Shown here piece by piece: positions 10,597-21,861 of a DNA stretch of 64,000 bases. Each line of letters begins with the position of its first letter. Position 1 is the stretch's first letter. A program made the translations under genes and the position numbers. A model generated the notes under the pieces. The model was not told the DNA's origin and did not search any database. It was given only the letters and a program-made list of their open reading frames with translations. This DNA is from Beta vulgaris subsp. vulgaris (Eukaryota > Streptophyta > Magnoliopsida > Caryophyllales > Amaranthaceae), in contig NC_079206.1 of NCBI RefSeq assembly GCF_026745355.1, positions 48,079,108-48,143,107 on the forward strand. Reading direction: 5' to 3'.

Positions 10597-12269
10597 AGCG
10601 TTTTGCTTGTCCTTAAGTAAACCAAGAATGAGAATGAAGGAAAGAAGAAGAAAAGGAGAATAAAAAGAAAAGGGAAACATGCTACAAACTAACCTATATG
10701 CTCTAAATGCAAGGTTACAAGCATGACATGCAAGCTAAATGAGTTCATAGCAAGATTTAGGAGACCAATCAAACACAAGAGGGAAGGTGATTAGGAAGCA
10801 CAAGAGTGACTCTAAGGTCTCAATCCACCGATCAACCGAGTCTTTTTGAAAGAAAGCTTTCCAAGAATGATTTCTCACTCTTCTCCACTTCCAAGACCCA
10901 AGTTTGACTCCTCCCTACGGATGCCCCATAATTGCTCGCCTCTACCACGTTTTGATGACCCTCATCATGACTTGCACAAAATCTCGCCCGCCACTACTAA
11001 ATAGATCAAGTCCAATCTAGAAGTCAAAAGGGACTTTGTTAAGGTTGTAACGGGGTTAGGTTAGGGGTGTGGATTATATTCTAGGAATGTGGTGCAAAAA
11101 GGGTAAGTGGAGTACAAACTAGGGGTAAATACTCCCCCAAGCTAGTCCTAACACCATTCTTAATTAAAGAAATCTCACACATAACCTTGAATTTCACTTG
11201 TTTCGTTTTCACTTTGTGAACTTTTTCATTTTTCTCATCAATTTGATCTTTCTTTCTTTTCATTTTCAATAATAAACCAAATCAAACAATAAGAACTTTC
11301 TTTCTTTTATTTCTTTTGTCCTTCTTTTTCACAAATTTTTTTCAACTTTTGCTACCATACAAGCACATTAACTCACTTTCAACCAAGACTTAATATCAAA
11401 ACAACTTAACTCAACACAAACTACACATGCACTCCACTTTGGGGAAAGTTTAGCCATGACTCATTATGTGGGTTAAGCAAAAATAGGATAGAAAGGCTCA
11501 GATGGGTTGAGAAGCGAATATATTGCAGGTATTCAAGCTTTTGGTTTTGTAGCTCCTATTACTAGCAAAAGAAACGCCCTAAATCATTCTCCTAGAGGCT
11601 CGTTCTTATGTAATCTTGGGGAGCTAAAATGCAAGTCACAAGTTAGGCGATCAATGGTGAGGGTTGTAAGTGAGTCTTATGAGGTTCTTGGCCCTCCTTA
11701 GGGACTCCTCGCATAAGGGGCAAGGCAATCCATTCATCCAACTCACCTAATTTCAAAGAGACTCTACCAAAAGTTATCGTTTTCAAGAGACGCTTAAAGT
11801 CACAACAGGGCTTCCAAAATCATCAAGTCTAATATAAGGAAGGTCTTCCAATCAAGTCATGAACACTTTTAGCCACAAATCATGCATGTAACCAAGCTAA
11901 CCTAAATGCAGAAAAAAGAAGGAAAAGAATAAAAGAGGAAAATGTTTTTGTTTGTTTGTTTGTTTTTTTGTTTTTTTTTTTTTGTATATGCAAAGCAAAA
12001 CAAAACTACCAAAGCAAACCTGTACAGGTGAAGAGAAGTCAGCAGGGGTGGGGGAAGTCAAAACCAACAGACAGGAACAATCACCAACTGATACCGAAAA
12101 CCAATGAGACCCCTAAATTCTATCCATCGATGACCCCAAAACTCCCAAAGATATAGACATACATGCAAGTCCCCCAAGCTTAAGCAAAACTCTGCGCTCG
12201 GAGTTGCAAAAAGAGGGAGAGGGAGGGGGGGTCATGAAAAGCTCCTAATAATTCCCACCATTACCCCCA
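10597..12269 (-). other. Athila 3' non-coding region
   Basis: This stretch lies between the extra coding region and the polypurine tract. No protein domain was recognised in any frame. It contains purine/pyrimidine-rich tracts (10640-10670, 11220-11340) and a T-rich run (11945-11985). Long non-coding 3' regions are normal in Athila elements. Short open frames here are not supported as genes. Confidence 0.6.
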
Positions 12270-13733
12270 TCAGGAGGGGGTAAGGAGGGAAATACCCACC
12301 AGAGTACCCATCAGGAAAGTAAGATGGGTACTGGGGATAAGGACGGAAAGAAGGCTCCTCAAACGGCCCTTCTTGAGGGTCGAAAGAAGGAGGATAGTGG
12401 GGATGGTTAGGGAAGGGAGGCTCATGTCCGGACGGACATTGGCGAGGTGAGAGCGCCAAGCCACCCTAGACACATGGTCAAGGTCGGTGCGGATACCGGC
12501 AAGAGTAGCAGTAACCGCACGGTGATTGGCCTCCTGAGAGGCCTGCATCTGGGCTATGGCCGCCATGACGGAGCCCATGTCGAAGGATTGAGAGGAGGAA
12601 GCTTCGGCCACCTCACTCTCAGGAATGCGGTGGTCGGGCCTCAGACCTCTCGAAACGCGTGGAATGCGCTCCGTAAGGGTGGACTCAAGGACAGCCCGTG
12701 GGATGTCATGGGAAGGTGGAACCCGCCAACGGTTTTCACAGTTAGCGGGGAGGTCCTAGATGAAGTCGGGCCCTATGAAACAGTAAGGTCGCCCCCCCAC
12801 AAGCCAGATGCAATTTTCCTTCTTATAATTGCGCAGAAATTTCATCTGCTGCAGACTCGCACCATCTAATCTGTTGGACTGACCAACAGTAGGCACGCTA
12901 GCTTCTAAGTGAGCTAGGTCATCGTCCAACTCGAGGTAGGACACTAGCTGGGTGACCATTCCACCACAAAGGATCTCCCCAGTCACCGTAGTGCCCCCCC
13001 CCCCGAATCTCCTGCAGTCGGTTAAGGAGAAGCGCAACAAAGTTAATTCGGGCTCTATGGTGGGCCCCGATAGTGGCCAACCAAAGAACCAGCAGCTCGT
13101 CCTTCCTCAACTGTCCTACTTCCTGTTTAGGAAAGATGATGTAAACCAACATCCTATGGAAGTAACGGAGAGCAAAATGGATGATCTCCGACGCTTTGGA
13201 CGAGTTCGTCCGAAACGGAGTCGTGCCGTTGGTGATCTTAGCCCGCCATTCTTGCTCATTGTAGCCCTGCCAGATGGTGCCCAAAGGGGCATCACAAGGA
13301 GCTCGAGAATCCATCCCGAATGCCTCACAGAATTCGTCGAAGGAGAGTGCTCTAGCTTGATTAAACATACTAAATTGAATAGCTAGAACACCCGTGCCCG
13401 CCTCCTTACTTATGTTCAATGTACTCAAGAATTCGAGAGTGAGTTGATCATAAGTAGGTGCTTGGACGTCAAGAAAGTCCGATAACCCGACATTACCTGC
13501 CATCTCCCTTATCATCGATTCGATGTTAAGGTAGTTGCAAGTAGAGTAGTCATAGAACTTTGTGGGACGAAACGTGCCCTCAGAAAGTTGTTGAAAAATT
13601 TGTTTATGAGCGCATTGGGAAGTTTCACAGCATAGAGGGGAGGGGGGTTAGAGCTGGACGAGGGTCCTTGTGAAGAGGACCCGGTCTTTGCTCTCTTAGA
13701 CCTAGAGGAGCCTTCACCACTACTTCTTCCCAT
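12270..13733 (-). pseudogene. Athila third coding region (envelope position), frameshifted
   Basis: This lies 3' of integrase where Athila elements carry an extra ORF. It starts at the ATG at 13733-13731 (MGRSSGEGSSRSKRAK). Recognisable parts are LSDFLDVQAPTYDQLTLEFL (about 13480-13420), a central FSMFNQARALSFDEFCEAFG block (from about 13375), and ASEIIHFALRYFHRML followed by FPKQEVGQLRKDELLVLW. These resemble the plant transposon proteins called ATHILA ORF-1. I saw no convincing signal peptide or transmembrane segment, so an envelope role is not supported. It is broken near 13560 and again at an 11-base C run (12993-13003). The C-terminal part continues in shifted frames to about 12270 with a Gln/Ala-rich segment. 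Confidence 0.7.
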
Positions 13734-15469
13734 GGTGGTAAAAATTTTGTTTGGCAAAAAGGGAAGGATGAGTGATGATCTGCTGCAATGACACACCACA
13801 AAACGGACTTTCGACACAAAGAAACACACAAAAAGAAAAATCAAACCACACAAAGAAACACACAAAAAGGAAGAAAATCAAAAACTAATCCTAAAATCTA
13901 CCAGCTAGCCAATCCACAATTAGTAGCAACCAAGTTGCTAACAAGAAAGAATATCACCACACAAAGAGACTTTCAAGACAATTTCACCAAACCAACTACA
14001 ATTATGCACAAGAATCAACAATTGTAACACCCCGTAATTTTGACCCTTTATTTTTTTTGGTGTTTGTTTATTTTAAAATGGTATTTTTCCTTTTCATAAA
14101 AATAATTAATTTATTATTTGAATTATTTTGGAACATGTTATGAAAATGTGTATATATATTTATATGTTATGATATATTTACATATATTTATTTTAAGTTG
14201 TTAGATATTTATTTTAAGTTGTTATATTAGTTTCGTTATTTATTTGGGTGTTTAGAATCCGGTTTTGTCGCGAAGCATTTTTTTAATGTTGTTGGACCGA
14301 CTTGGATGATGAAATGTTGCATTGCTTGTGGTGTGTCATGCTAGCCAAAAATTAGCAATTATGGAATGGAGGATGAAGAGTTTTGGTGCGTGCTTATGAA
14401 GCTAACCTTTGAGTCTCTTGTAACTCCCTATTTAATTCCCCATTAACCCACCTTTATAATCACCTTCAAACCTTTGCTTTATAAGGTTATTAATCAGATT
14501 TTTGCTGCATTGTAACCCCATTTTCCGTCCAATCCTTAGAGAGGAAGAGAAAGAGTTATTCTCTCTTCTCGGTTTTCATCCATTTCCGCACACCCATTTT
14601 CTTTGCACCATATCTCCTTCGTTTCTTATCCGAATTGAGCGTATGAGTAGTCAAAATCTATCTACTCAAAAAGATCTTGCTCATGGTATAATTTGTTTTT
14701 GAAGAAAGAGGAAGACGCGACTGCAGTTTTCGTTGCAATCAGACGAGTCATCCGGTTTTTGTTCCTTGTTGCACCTTCACGAAAATAACCATAGCCGGAG
14801 ATCTAACCGTTGGATCGTCTTCAAATTTGTACAAAACATTGATAACATCTTGTTCTTTACTTTGAATGGAGAGAGTTGGAATCTGAGCTTTTTATCACCG
14901 TAAATCATGATCGGAGCAGAGCAGTGCAAAATAAGAGTTTTCAACATTCAAGAAAAGGTAAGTAGCGTTGTTGTAGTTCGATAGAGAATAGATTTTGAAC
15001 TTAGGTTGTTAGAATCATGTTCGAGAACGTAGTATCATGCTAGGTGGAAGTTAGAGGATTTTATGATTGAAGTTACATGTAGTTTCATGGTTGTTGGTGT
15101 TGTTTTCATACCTTGGATTGCTACTATAATCATCTTGTTAACTTTTATTGATTAGTTGTATCCTTGTTATTGTTGTGGTTGAATTGATTCATTGGTTCAC
15201 TTGGGTTATCTTTGGATTTTGAGAAGTTGTCGTTGTTGATGAGATTTAGCCTCATGTGAGGATGATTGGTGTTAGGCATGTATGCTAAGTGTGTTAGAAT
15301 AAGTTTTGGTTGATTTACTTGGATTGCGTCTTGGAATCTTAGTTGTCGTTGTTGTTATTGGTGAAGTATGGATGTTTGTGGAAGTGCTTGGCGTGTGTGT
15401 CGATGTGTCATTGAGGTTGGAGTGGGCGTGGGTGGCTGGTGCTAGCCTCGAAGGAATTGTTGTGGGCGA

Positions 15470-15580
15470 ACGAGCGAAGCTCGCAGGCCACGGCAGTGGG
15501 CTGCTCGCGACTAGCGAGCCTCGTCGCGACTCGCGACGGCTGGCTGCCGCGACCCGCGATGCTCGTCGCACATCACGACG
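15470..15580 (+). repeat. GC-rich CTCGCGAC-type repeat patch
   Basis: A strongly GC-rich island inside an AT-rich LTR has recurring CTCGCGAC, GCGACTCGCGAC and CTCGTCGC motifs. Its dense CpG content is unusual for silenced plant LTR DNA, where methylated CpG tends to decay. Its role is unknown. Confidence 0.6.
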
Positions 15581-15930
15581 AGGGGTCTGCCTCTTGAGTC
15601 GTGCTGTTGCGCTTTTGTTTCCTTTTGGTCTACAACTTGTGTACCTTTGCTTGAGTTGTCTTAGATATGTATACTAAGGGTGTTTGAGTATTGTTTGGTC
15701 GACTTAAGTGTTACATTAAGGGTATGTGCCCTATTTTGTTGGGAAGCCTATGGTTATTTGGTTTGGAGTGTGTTGAGGGCTTATGCTTTGTTGTGCATGC
15801 ACACATTCAAACCTTGTTCGTTAGTGAATTCGATTTGCTTGTGTACCTTGTTGTGTATACCTATGAAAGTTGGATTAGATGAATTTTGTGTATACCTTGT
15901 CGTGTATACCGTGTGCTTGTAGAGTTGGAT

Positions 15931-16320
15931 TGATCCTACGGACGGTATGGTCCTAGGAATTTGTGTTGATTGACCCTATGAACGGTATGGTTCTAGGAAT
16001 TTGCGTTAGTTGATTTTAAGAACGGTATGGTTCTAGATATATGTGATCCTAAGAACGGTATGGTTCTAGGAATTTGTGCGATGATCCTAAGGGCGGATGG
16101 TCCTAGGAGTTTGTGTTGATTATTCTAAGGGCGGTATGGTCCTAGAAAATTTGTGCTCGCTAACTAAAGGCGTATGGTCTAGCTTTGGTTACTAAACCGT
16201 GGGCGGTATGGTCCATTGGTTACTACGGGTGGTATGATCCGTAGATTATAGCTATTGAAAAGGGCGGTATGGTTCCTCGAATATGACGTAGGCCTTGGAC
16301 GGTATGGTCCAATGAGTTTA
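15931..16320 (+). repeat. degenerate minisatellite with GGTATGGTCC core
   Basis: About eleven imperfect units carry the core GGGCGGTATGGTCCTAGG or close variants, spaced roughly 25-45 bp apart, with GAATTTGTGTTGATT as the usual spacer. The array lies entirely within the solo LTR. Confidence 0.8.
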
Positions 16321-17399
16321 CTCACAGGTATGGTTGTTATGTTGAGCTTGTGGACCGCATTTGTTGCATTTGTTTGCAACTTGACCGCATTTGTTGCATG
16401 GTTGTCATTTGTACCTCGTGTGAGTACGGTCGGTATGCTTATGATAATTGTACACTCAGAGTGAGTACGGTCGGTTGTTATGAATATTGTACTCGTACTG
16501 AGTAGGTTCTAATAATGTGTTCTTTATATTGCTTTTAATTTCTTCAAGTTCATTACTTTCCTATTTGAGCTGGGAGAACTGATAGTTACTCCCCATGATT
16601 GTGGAAGTTGTTGTATATTTTGCAGGTTATGTTGATGGGTTTCTCCTTTGTTTTGGGCTCAGTTGAGTTGTGAGCATTAAAAAGTTAGGTGTTTTGGCTG
16701 ACTTTTAAGTTAGTTGAAGAGTTAGTTTTCTCTTTTTGTTATTACTCTAATTAATTTTTTTTATACTATTTACTTATGTTGGTTTATCACTTAGTCATGA
16801 AATCGCATATCTTGTAGTAGTGACATTCCCAGAAGACGATGTTTCCGCCATCGTCCTATTAATACTATTATTATTTCTTTCGTTTCCGCGAAATTCTGGG
16901 GTGTTACAACAACAGCTAGAAATTCATGCGATGTAGTTCTCAAAAAGTCAGAATATTATGAATTTATCACAAACCACATAAAATTGCACTTGTTCACCAC
17001 ATCATCAAACACAAATATGAGCAAATTCATGAATAATAAAAAAATTAAGGAAAACAAGATGCAATCTAAAAGAAAACACACTAGAAGTTTAATTTACTAG
17101 ATTATTGATGAAAAAGCAAGGGTAGAAGAGAGTTACCAACATGGAGATGAAAATCCCCAATTTTGAAACCTTAGAAATCAAATCCTTGCAGAACCCCAAT
17201 TTTTGTGCTCTTGAATGTTGTAGACAAGAAGGTGCTGAAGATTCCGGTGATAAAAGTCGTCGGAAGTCGCCGGAAAAGTGTGTTGGTGGCCGGATCTAGA
17301 GAGGAGGAAGAGAGAGAAAGTGAGTGAGCTTGAGTATTTTCAAAAAATAGGAGGAGGAATAAGGAAGGAGGGCCGAAATTTTTTTACAAAACATGCGTT

Positions 17400-17935
17400 T
17401 TTTTGCCCAGCCGGGTTTGGTGCGGGCGCACCACTCGCAAAAAGAACTTTAGAATTCGTTTGGTGCGGGCGCACCACGAAGAGGTGCGGGCGCACCAGAC
17501 CCTTCTGTTTTTTTTCTAAAAAATTCCGAAGGAGATAGTGCGGGCGCACCTCACCCAGGTGCGGGCGCACTAATCGCAAAAAAATTTCTGAACGCGTTTG
17601 GTGCGGGCGCACCTATACGAGGTGCGGGCGCACCAAAATCTTCTTTTTTTTTATACAAAAACTCCAGAGGATTTGGTGCGAGCGCACCTGGTAGAGGTGC
17701 GGGCGCACCATAGTTTTTTTTCTCGAAAATTTTCTATAGGTGCGGGGGCACCTTGAGGAGGTGCGGGAGCACCAAACCTTCTGTTTTTTTTTTTTTTGCA
17801 AAAATGAATTAGAGCAAGGTGCGGGCGCACCTACAAGATGTGCGGGTGCACCATTCGAAATTTTCGAAATAATTTTAGACTGGTGCGGGCGCACTTCTGT
17901 AAGGTACGGGAGCACCTGACCCGTCTGTTTTTTTA
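17400..17935. repeat. array of paired GGTGCGGGCGCACC palindromes
   Basis: Fifteen copies of the near-perfect palindrome GGTGCGGGCGCACC, or one-base variants, occur in about 500 bp. They come in pairs about 21 bp apart. The pairs recur every 60-78 bp, separated by a T-rich spacer with TTCTGTTTTTTT. The array lies in the Athila internal region between the integrase and the solo LTR. Open frames across it only encode VRPHQ/GAPAP-like repeats and are artefacts. Confidence 0.9.
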
Positions 17936-18145
17936 CATCTTTCTTTTCTAAACCACTCATTTCACTCAACTTTTCATAAAAACTCAGATATCCCAATGTA
18001 GCTCTCATGGCTAACTAATAAATCAAAAGTCTAACTAACAAATAAAAGAAAAATAAAAGAAAGGGAAGAAAAGAAACGGGTTGCCTCCAGTGTAGCGCTT
18101 AGCGCTTGTTTTAAGTCATTAGCTTGACTAAAAAGGATACGTCCA

Positions 18146-19294
18146 TCATAAGAGTCGCTCAGATGAGCGAAGAATCAAGCAACCAATTGAACCAACGGCA
18201 TGAGAATCATGATAGAACTTCAACCTTTGACCGTTTACCCAAAATGGACCATTCTCACCCATAACTTCATAAGCTCCATATGGAGTAGTCTTCAACACGG
18301 AGAAAGGATCCGAGCACTTGGACTTTAACTTTCCGGGGAAAAGCTTTAGTCTTGAGTTGAACAACAAGACTTTGTCCCCAACCCGGAATTCTCGTTGTTG
18401 AATCTGGTGATCGTGCCATTTCTTCGTTTGCTCTTTATATAGTCTAGAACTCTCATAAGCGTCAAAACAAAGTTCTTCCAGCTCTACTAGCCTTTCTTTT
18501 CGAGCATCTCCCGTCAAGTGAAGATCCATGTTGAGCTCCTTAACTGCCCACCAAGCCTTGTGCTCTAGCTCAACCGGCAAATGACATGCCTTGCCATACA
18601 CAAGGCGATAGGGAGTGGTGCCTATAGGTGTCTTGAAAGCCGTGCGAAGAGCCCAAAGGGCATCATCAAGCTTCAAAGACCAATCCTTCAGTGTCCTATT
18701 GACCACTCTCTCAAGGATGTTCTTAACCTCTCGATTCGAGACCTCAACTTGGCCTTGGGTTTGGGGGTGATAGGGAAGACCTACTTTGTGATTCACCCCG
18801 TATTTCTTCAATAGAGCTTCTGATTGCTTTTTGGCGAAGTGTGAACCGCCATCACTGATCAACACACGGGGCACCCCAAATCGAGGGAAGATGATCTTCT
18901 TCAAGAGCTTAGTCACTACCTTATGGTCATTGGTAGGAGAGGCAATGGCTTCAACCCATTTTGTCACGTAGTCGACCGCAACAAGAATGTACACATTCCC
19001 ACAGGAAGGAACGAATGGACCCATAAAGTCGAATCCCCAAACATCAAACAACTCAACCTCAAGAATGTTCTGTTGAGGCATCTCATGTCGCTTTGTGATG
19101 CCACCACTCCTTTGACATCTATAACAAGCCACCACAAATTCCCGGGCATCCTTTTGCAATGTTGGCCAGAACATACCACATTGGAGCACCTTAGCAACAG
19201 TTTTGCTTGCTCCACCGTGCCCTCCACATGCCAAAGTATGGCAATGAGTCAAAACAGAGGTCATCTCATGATTAGGCACATACCTCCTAAACAT
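18146..19294 (-). CDS. Athila integrase domain, open frame
   Basis: This integrase joins element cDNA to the host chromosome. The minus-strand frame of 382 residues is uninterrupted. It shows a zinc-binding HHCC module ([12 protein letters not shown] ... ACYRCQRSG, residues about 17-62). A DDE core follows with [10 protein letters not shown] (near residue 90), LISDGGSHF (near 147), and a Glu in [12 protein letters not shown] (near 185). The C-terminal part has [18 protein letters not shown] and a [21 protein letters not shown] module. In an intact element it would be part of the long gag-pol polyprotein, so the ATG at 19294 is not a true start. It is the best preserved Athila segment. Confidence 0.9.
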   Translation of the reverse strand: MFRRYVPNHEMTSVLTHCHTLACGGHGGASKTVAKVLQCGMFWPTLQKDAREFVVACYRCQRSGGITKRHEMPQQNILEVELFDVWGFDFMGPFVPSCGNVYILVAVDYVTKWVEAIASPTNDHKVVTKLLKKIIFPRFGVPRVLISDGGSHFAKKQSEALLKKYGVNHKVGLPYHPQTQGQVEVSNREVKNILERVVNRTLKDWSLKLDDALWALRTAFKTPIGTTPYRLVYGKACHLPVELEHKAWWAVKELNMDLHLTGDARKERLVELEELCFDAYESSRLYKEQTKKWHDHQIQQREFRVGDKVLLFNSRLKLFPGKLKSKCSDPFSVLKTTPYGAYEVMGENGPFWVNGQRLKFYHDSHAVGSIGCLILRSSERLL

Positions 19295-19394
19295 CCATCA
19301 GCACACTTCTTAAAAAGGAGCGGGTCATCCCAGTAGAACCGTGAAACCTCTTTGAAAAACCGCTTTCTTTGTTGGGAACTAAAACCATGAGGCT

Positions 19395-20057
19395 CTATCC
19401 CACAAGCCAAATAGTTCGCATAATCCGCGAACCATGGAACCTCATTATTCTGGCGAACAATGCTTCTTCTCTCAAATCATCCTCGATAAGAATCTCCTCC
19501 AGATTATCAAGAGGGAGGCGAGAAAGATGGTCAGCTACCACATTCTCCGTCCCTTTCTTCTCTTTCATCTCAAAATCAAACTCCTGAAGAAGCAACACCC
19601 ACCTAATGAGCCGAGGCTTGGCATCCTTGTTACTCATCAAATACCGGATCGCAGAATGATCCGTATACACCACCGCCTTATTACATGTCAAGTAGGAACG
19701 GAACTTATCAAATGCAAAGACCACGACCAACATTTCCTTCTCCATAGTTGCATAGTTCCGTTGAGCATCATCCAGAGTCCTACTTGCATAGGCTATCACA
19801 TGAAGCCTCCCTTCCTTGCGTTGCCCAAGAACAACTTCCACTGAAAAGTCACTAGCATCGCACATTTATTCAAAAGTAGGAACGGAACTTATCAAATGCA
19901 AAGACCACGACCAACATTTCCTTCTCCATAGTTGCATAGTTCCGTTGAGCATCATCCAGAGTCCTACTTGCATAGGCTATCACATGAAGCCTCCCTTCCT
20001 TGCGTTGCCCAAGAACAACTCCCACTGAAAAGTCACTAGCATCGCACATTTATTCAA
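19395..20057 (-). pseudogene. Athila RNase H domain with 184-bp internal duplication
   Basis: RNase H degrades the RNA strand during reverse transcription. Motifs on the minus strand are [38 protein letters not shown] (conserved Glu), [13 protein letters not shown], and [15 protein letters not shown]. The N-terminal 61 codons are present twice: bases 19690-19873 and 19874-20057 are almost identical. Because 184 is not a multiple of three, the duplication breaks the frame that links this domain to RT. The Gln in the first motif also replaces a more usual small residue. Confidence 0.85.
19690..20057. repeat. 184-bp tandem duplication in RNase H
   Basis: Two head-to-tail copies (19690-19873, 19874-20057) differ at one base that I could see (ACAACTTCC against ACAACTCCC). 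This is a recent local duplication. Confidence 0.93.
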
Positions 20058-20887
20058 AAGGCAATCTCCAATCCGGAGCTTGCATAATGGGGGCAGAAGT
20101 AAGGGTTTTTCAAGAGTTTCAAAAGCCTTAGTACAAGACTCATCAAACTCAAAATCAACATCTTTTTGGAGTAGATTCGTCAATGGTTTGGCTATTTGAA
20201 AGAAATCCTTGATGAAACGCCGGTAAAAACCAGCATGTCCAAGGAAAGCACGAACTCCCGTCACCGAGTTCGGTGGCGGAAGCTTCTCAATAACCGAAAC
20301 CTTTGTCGGATCTACCTCAATACCCCTTTTCCACACTTTATGCCCAAGGACAATGCCTTCCTCGACCATAAAGTTACACTTCTCCCAATTAAGGACGAGG
20401 TTCGTCTCTTGACACCTTTTTAACACACATTCAAGATTAACCAGACATGTGTCAAAAGACGAACCACACACGCTAAAGTCGTCCATGAACACCTCAATGG
20501 AATCTTCTAGCATGTCAGAGAAGATTACTGTCATACACCTTTGAAATGTGGATGGGGCATTACACAAACCAAAGGGCATCCTTCGATTTTCAAATGTCCT
20601 ATACGAACAAGTAAAGGTGGTTTTCTCTTGGTCATCCGGATGAATGGGGATTTGAAAGAATCCGAAATAACCATCGAGAAAACAGAAGTGTGAATGACGA
20701 GTAAGCCTCTCCAACATTTGGTCAATGAAGGGAAGGGGGAAATGATCTTTCGGGTGGATTTGTTCAGTTTTCTGTAATCAATACAGACTCTCCACCCAGT
20801 GACGGTCCTAGTCGAGATTGTTTCTCCTTTCTCATTCTCAACTATAGTCATGCCTCCTTTTTTTGGAACCACGTGAATCGGGCTCAC
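19980..20887 (-). pseudogene. Athila reverse transcriptase, frameshifted
   Basis: This is the reverse transcriptase of the element. The N-terminal part (20887-20720) has SPIHVVPKKGG and WRVCIDYRKLNK. A frameshift near 20740 is followed by the main frame with CFLDGYFGFFQIPIHPDDQE, TFENRRMPFGLCNAPSTFQR, and the catalytic FMDDFSVCGSS (about 20490-20460). GIVLGHKV and a connection segment ending FLGHAGFYRRFIKDF follow. The wording closely matches plant Athila polymerases. Upstream, a TGA near 20930 interrupts the segment leading into RT. The duplicated RNase H segment begins at its 3' end. Confidence 0.9.
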
Positions 20888-21161
20888 CCACTTGCTATCT
20901 GAGATAGCATAGATGATTCCCGCGTCACGCTTTCAGATCTCCTTTTTCACAACCTCTTTGAGGTTGGGATTGAGCCTTCTCTGATGCTCGATGGAGGAGG
21001 CATTACTATCGATGAGATGGATACGATGCATAGCAAGAGAAGGGCTTATCCCCTTAAGGTCATCAATCGAATACCCAATGACATCTTTATATTTTTGCAA
21101 AATTCCAATCAGTTTGATATAGAAATGTCATCAAGACTCGAATTGACAATAACAGGATAAG

Positions 21162-21861
21162 TCATGCATCATCAAGAAAAACATATCTAAGAGAGGAGGG
21201 AAGGGGTTTGAACTCTACCTTGGGAGGAGGCTTAGAACACTCCTCTTTATCCGTGGATGATGTAGCTAGAACCTCAAACGCCTCATCTTGTGTTTCCTCT
21301 TCCATGTCCAAGCTAAGGGTGTCGGGAAGAGTAGCATACAACTCGTCCCTAGAATTATCCACACTCATGGCGTCCTCTACCTCATCTTCCACTAGGCTTA
21401 CCTGACAAATTCTCTCCATCATAGGTCTCTTCAATGTCTTAGAGAACTCAAACACCACCCGCTCATTAGCTATCTCAACCGTGATTGTGCCGTTTTTACA
21501 GTTTATCACGGCACCCAAGTCTTTAGAGCTTCTCTTCCCAGAATAAGAGGAGTCTCAGGATCTTCCTCCATATCCATCACCACAAAGTCGCATGGTACAA
21601 ACACATGCCCAACTTGAATCGGTATATCCTCCAACTCACCACAGGGAACTCTCACAGTGCGGTCCGCCAATTGAATCGTTTTGCACGTAGGATGAAGAGG
21701 AAATTTAGGTGCTTTGCAATAGAAAGGGGCATCAAATTGACACTTGCTCCTAGATCGGCCAGTGCACCCTTAGGCTCTAAATCACCTATCTTCACCGGCA
21801 AGGTGAAACTCCCGGGATCTCTTTGCTTCTTGGGCATAGTTCGTTGCACAAGAGCACTCAC
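21162..21861 (-). pseudogene. Athila aspartic protease region
   Basis: The protease would cut the gag-pol polyprotein. The catalytic loop is ALADLGASVNLMPLS (about 21760-21716), with the DLGAS form typical of Athila in place of D[ST]G. It is preceded by a basic stretch with GSFTLPVKIGD. The 3' half (21518-21162) continues with an acidic linker (EDAMSVDNSRDELYATL) towards RT. The frame breaks near 21650 and 21520. It overlaps the end of gag by 4 bases in a different frame, so at least one indel separates the two. Confidence 0.8.

Larger units (their letters stand above)
14023..16908 (+). mobile_element. solo LTR of a chromovirus inside Athila
   Basis: The sequence starts TGTAACACCCCG at 14023 and ends TGGGGTGTTACA at 16908, the inverted ends seen in Tekay/Del-type LTRs. 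No internal element region follows, so this is a solo LTR left by recombination between two LTRs. Flanks are ACAAT (14018-14022) and ACAAC (16909-16913), a target duplication with one mismatch, which suggests an older event. It inserted after Athila, between the integrase and extra coding region. A frame at 15306-15677 is compositional and is not called a gene. Confidence 0.85.

Noticed and set aside
12447..13386. Plus-strand frames opposite the Athila third coding region
   Set aside because: The minus strand carries the conserved Athila protein; the plus frames have no recognisable content.
15306..15677. 123-codon frame in solo LTR
   Set aside because: Val/Leu-rich composition from GTTGTTG tracts inside an LTR with no homology recognised.
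17400..17935. Regular palindromes resembling a CRISPR array
   Set aside because: Repeats are 14 bp, paired and inside a plant retrotransposon; spacers are similar T-rich sequence, not unique, and no cas gene exists.
17340..18008. Minus-strand open frames rich in VRPHQ and GAPAP
   Set aside because: They are translations of the GGTGCGGGCGCACC palindrome array; the repeat explains the frame and no domain is present.
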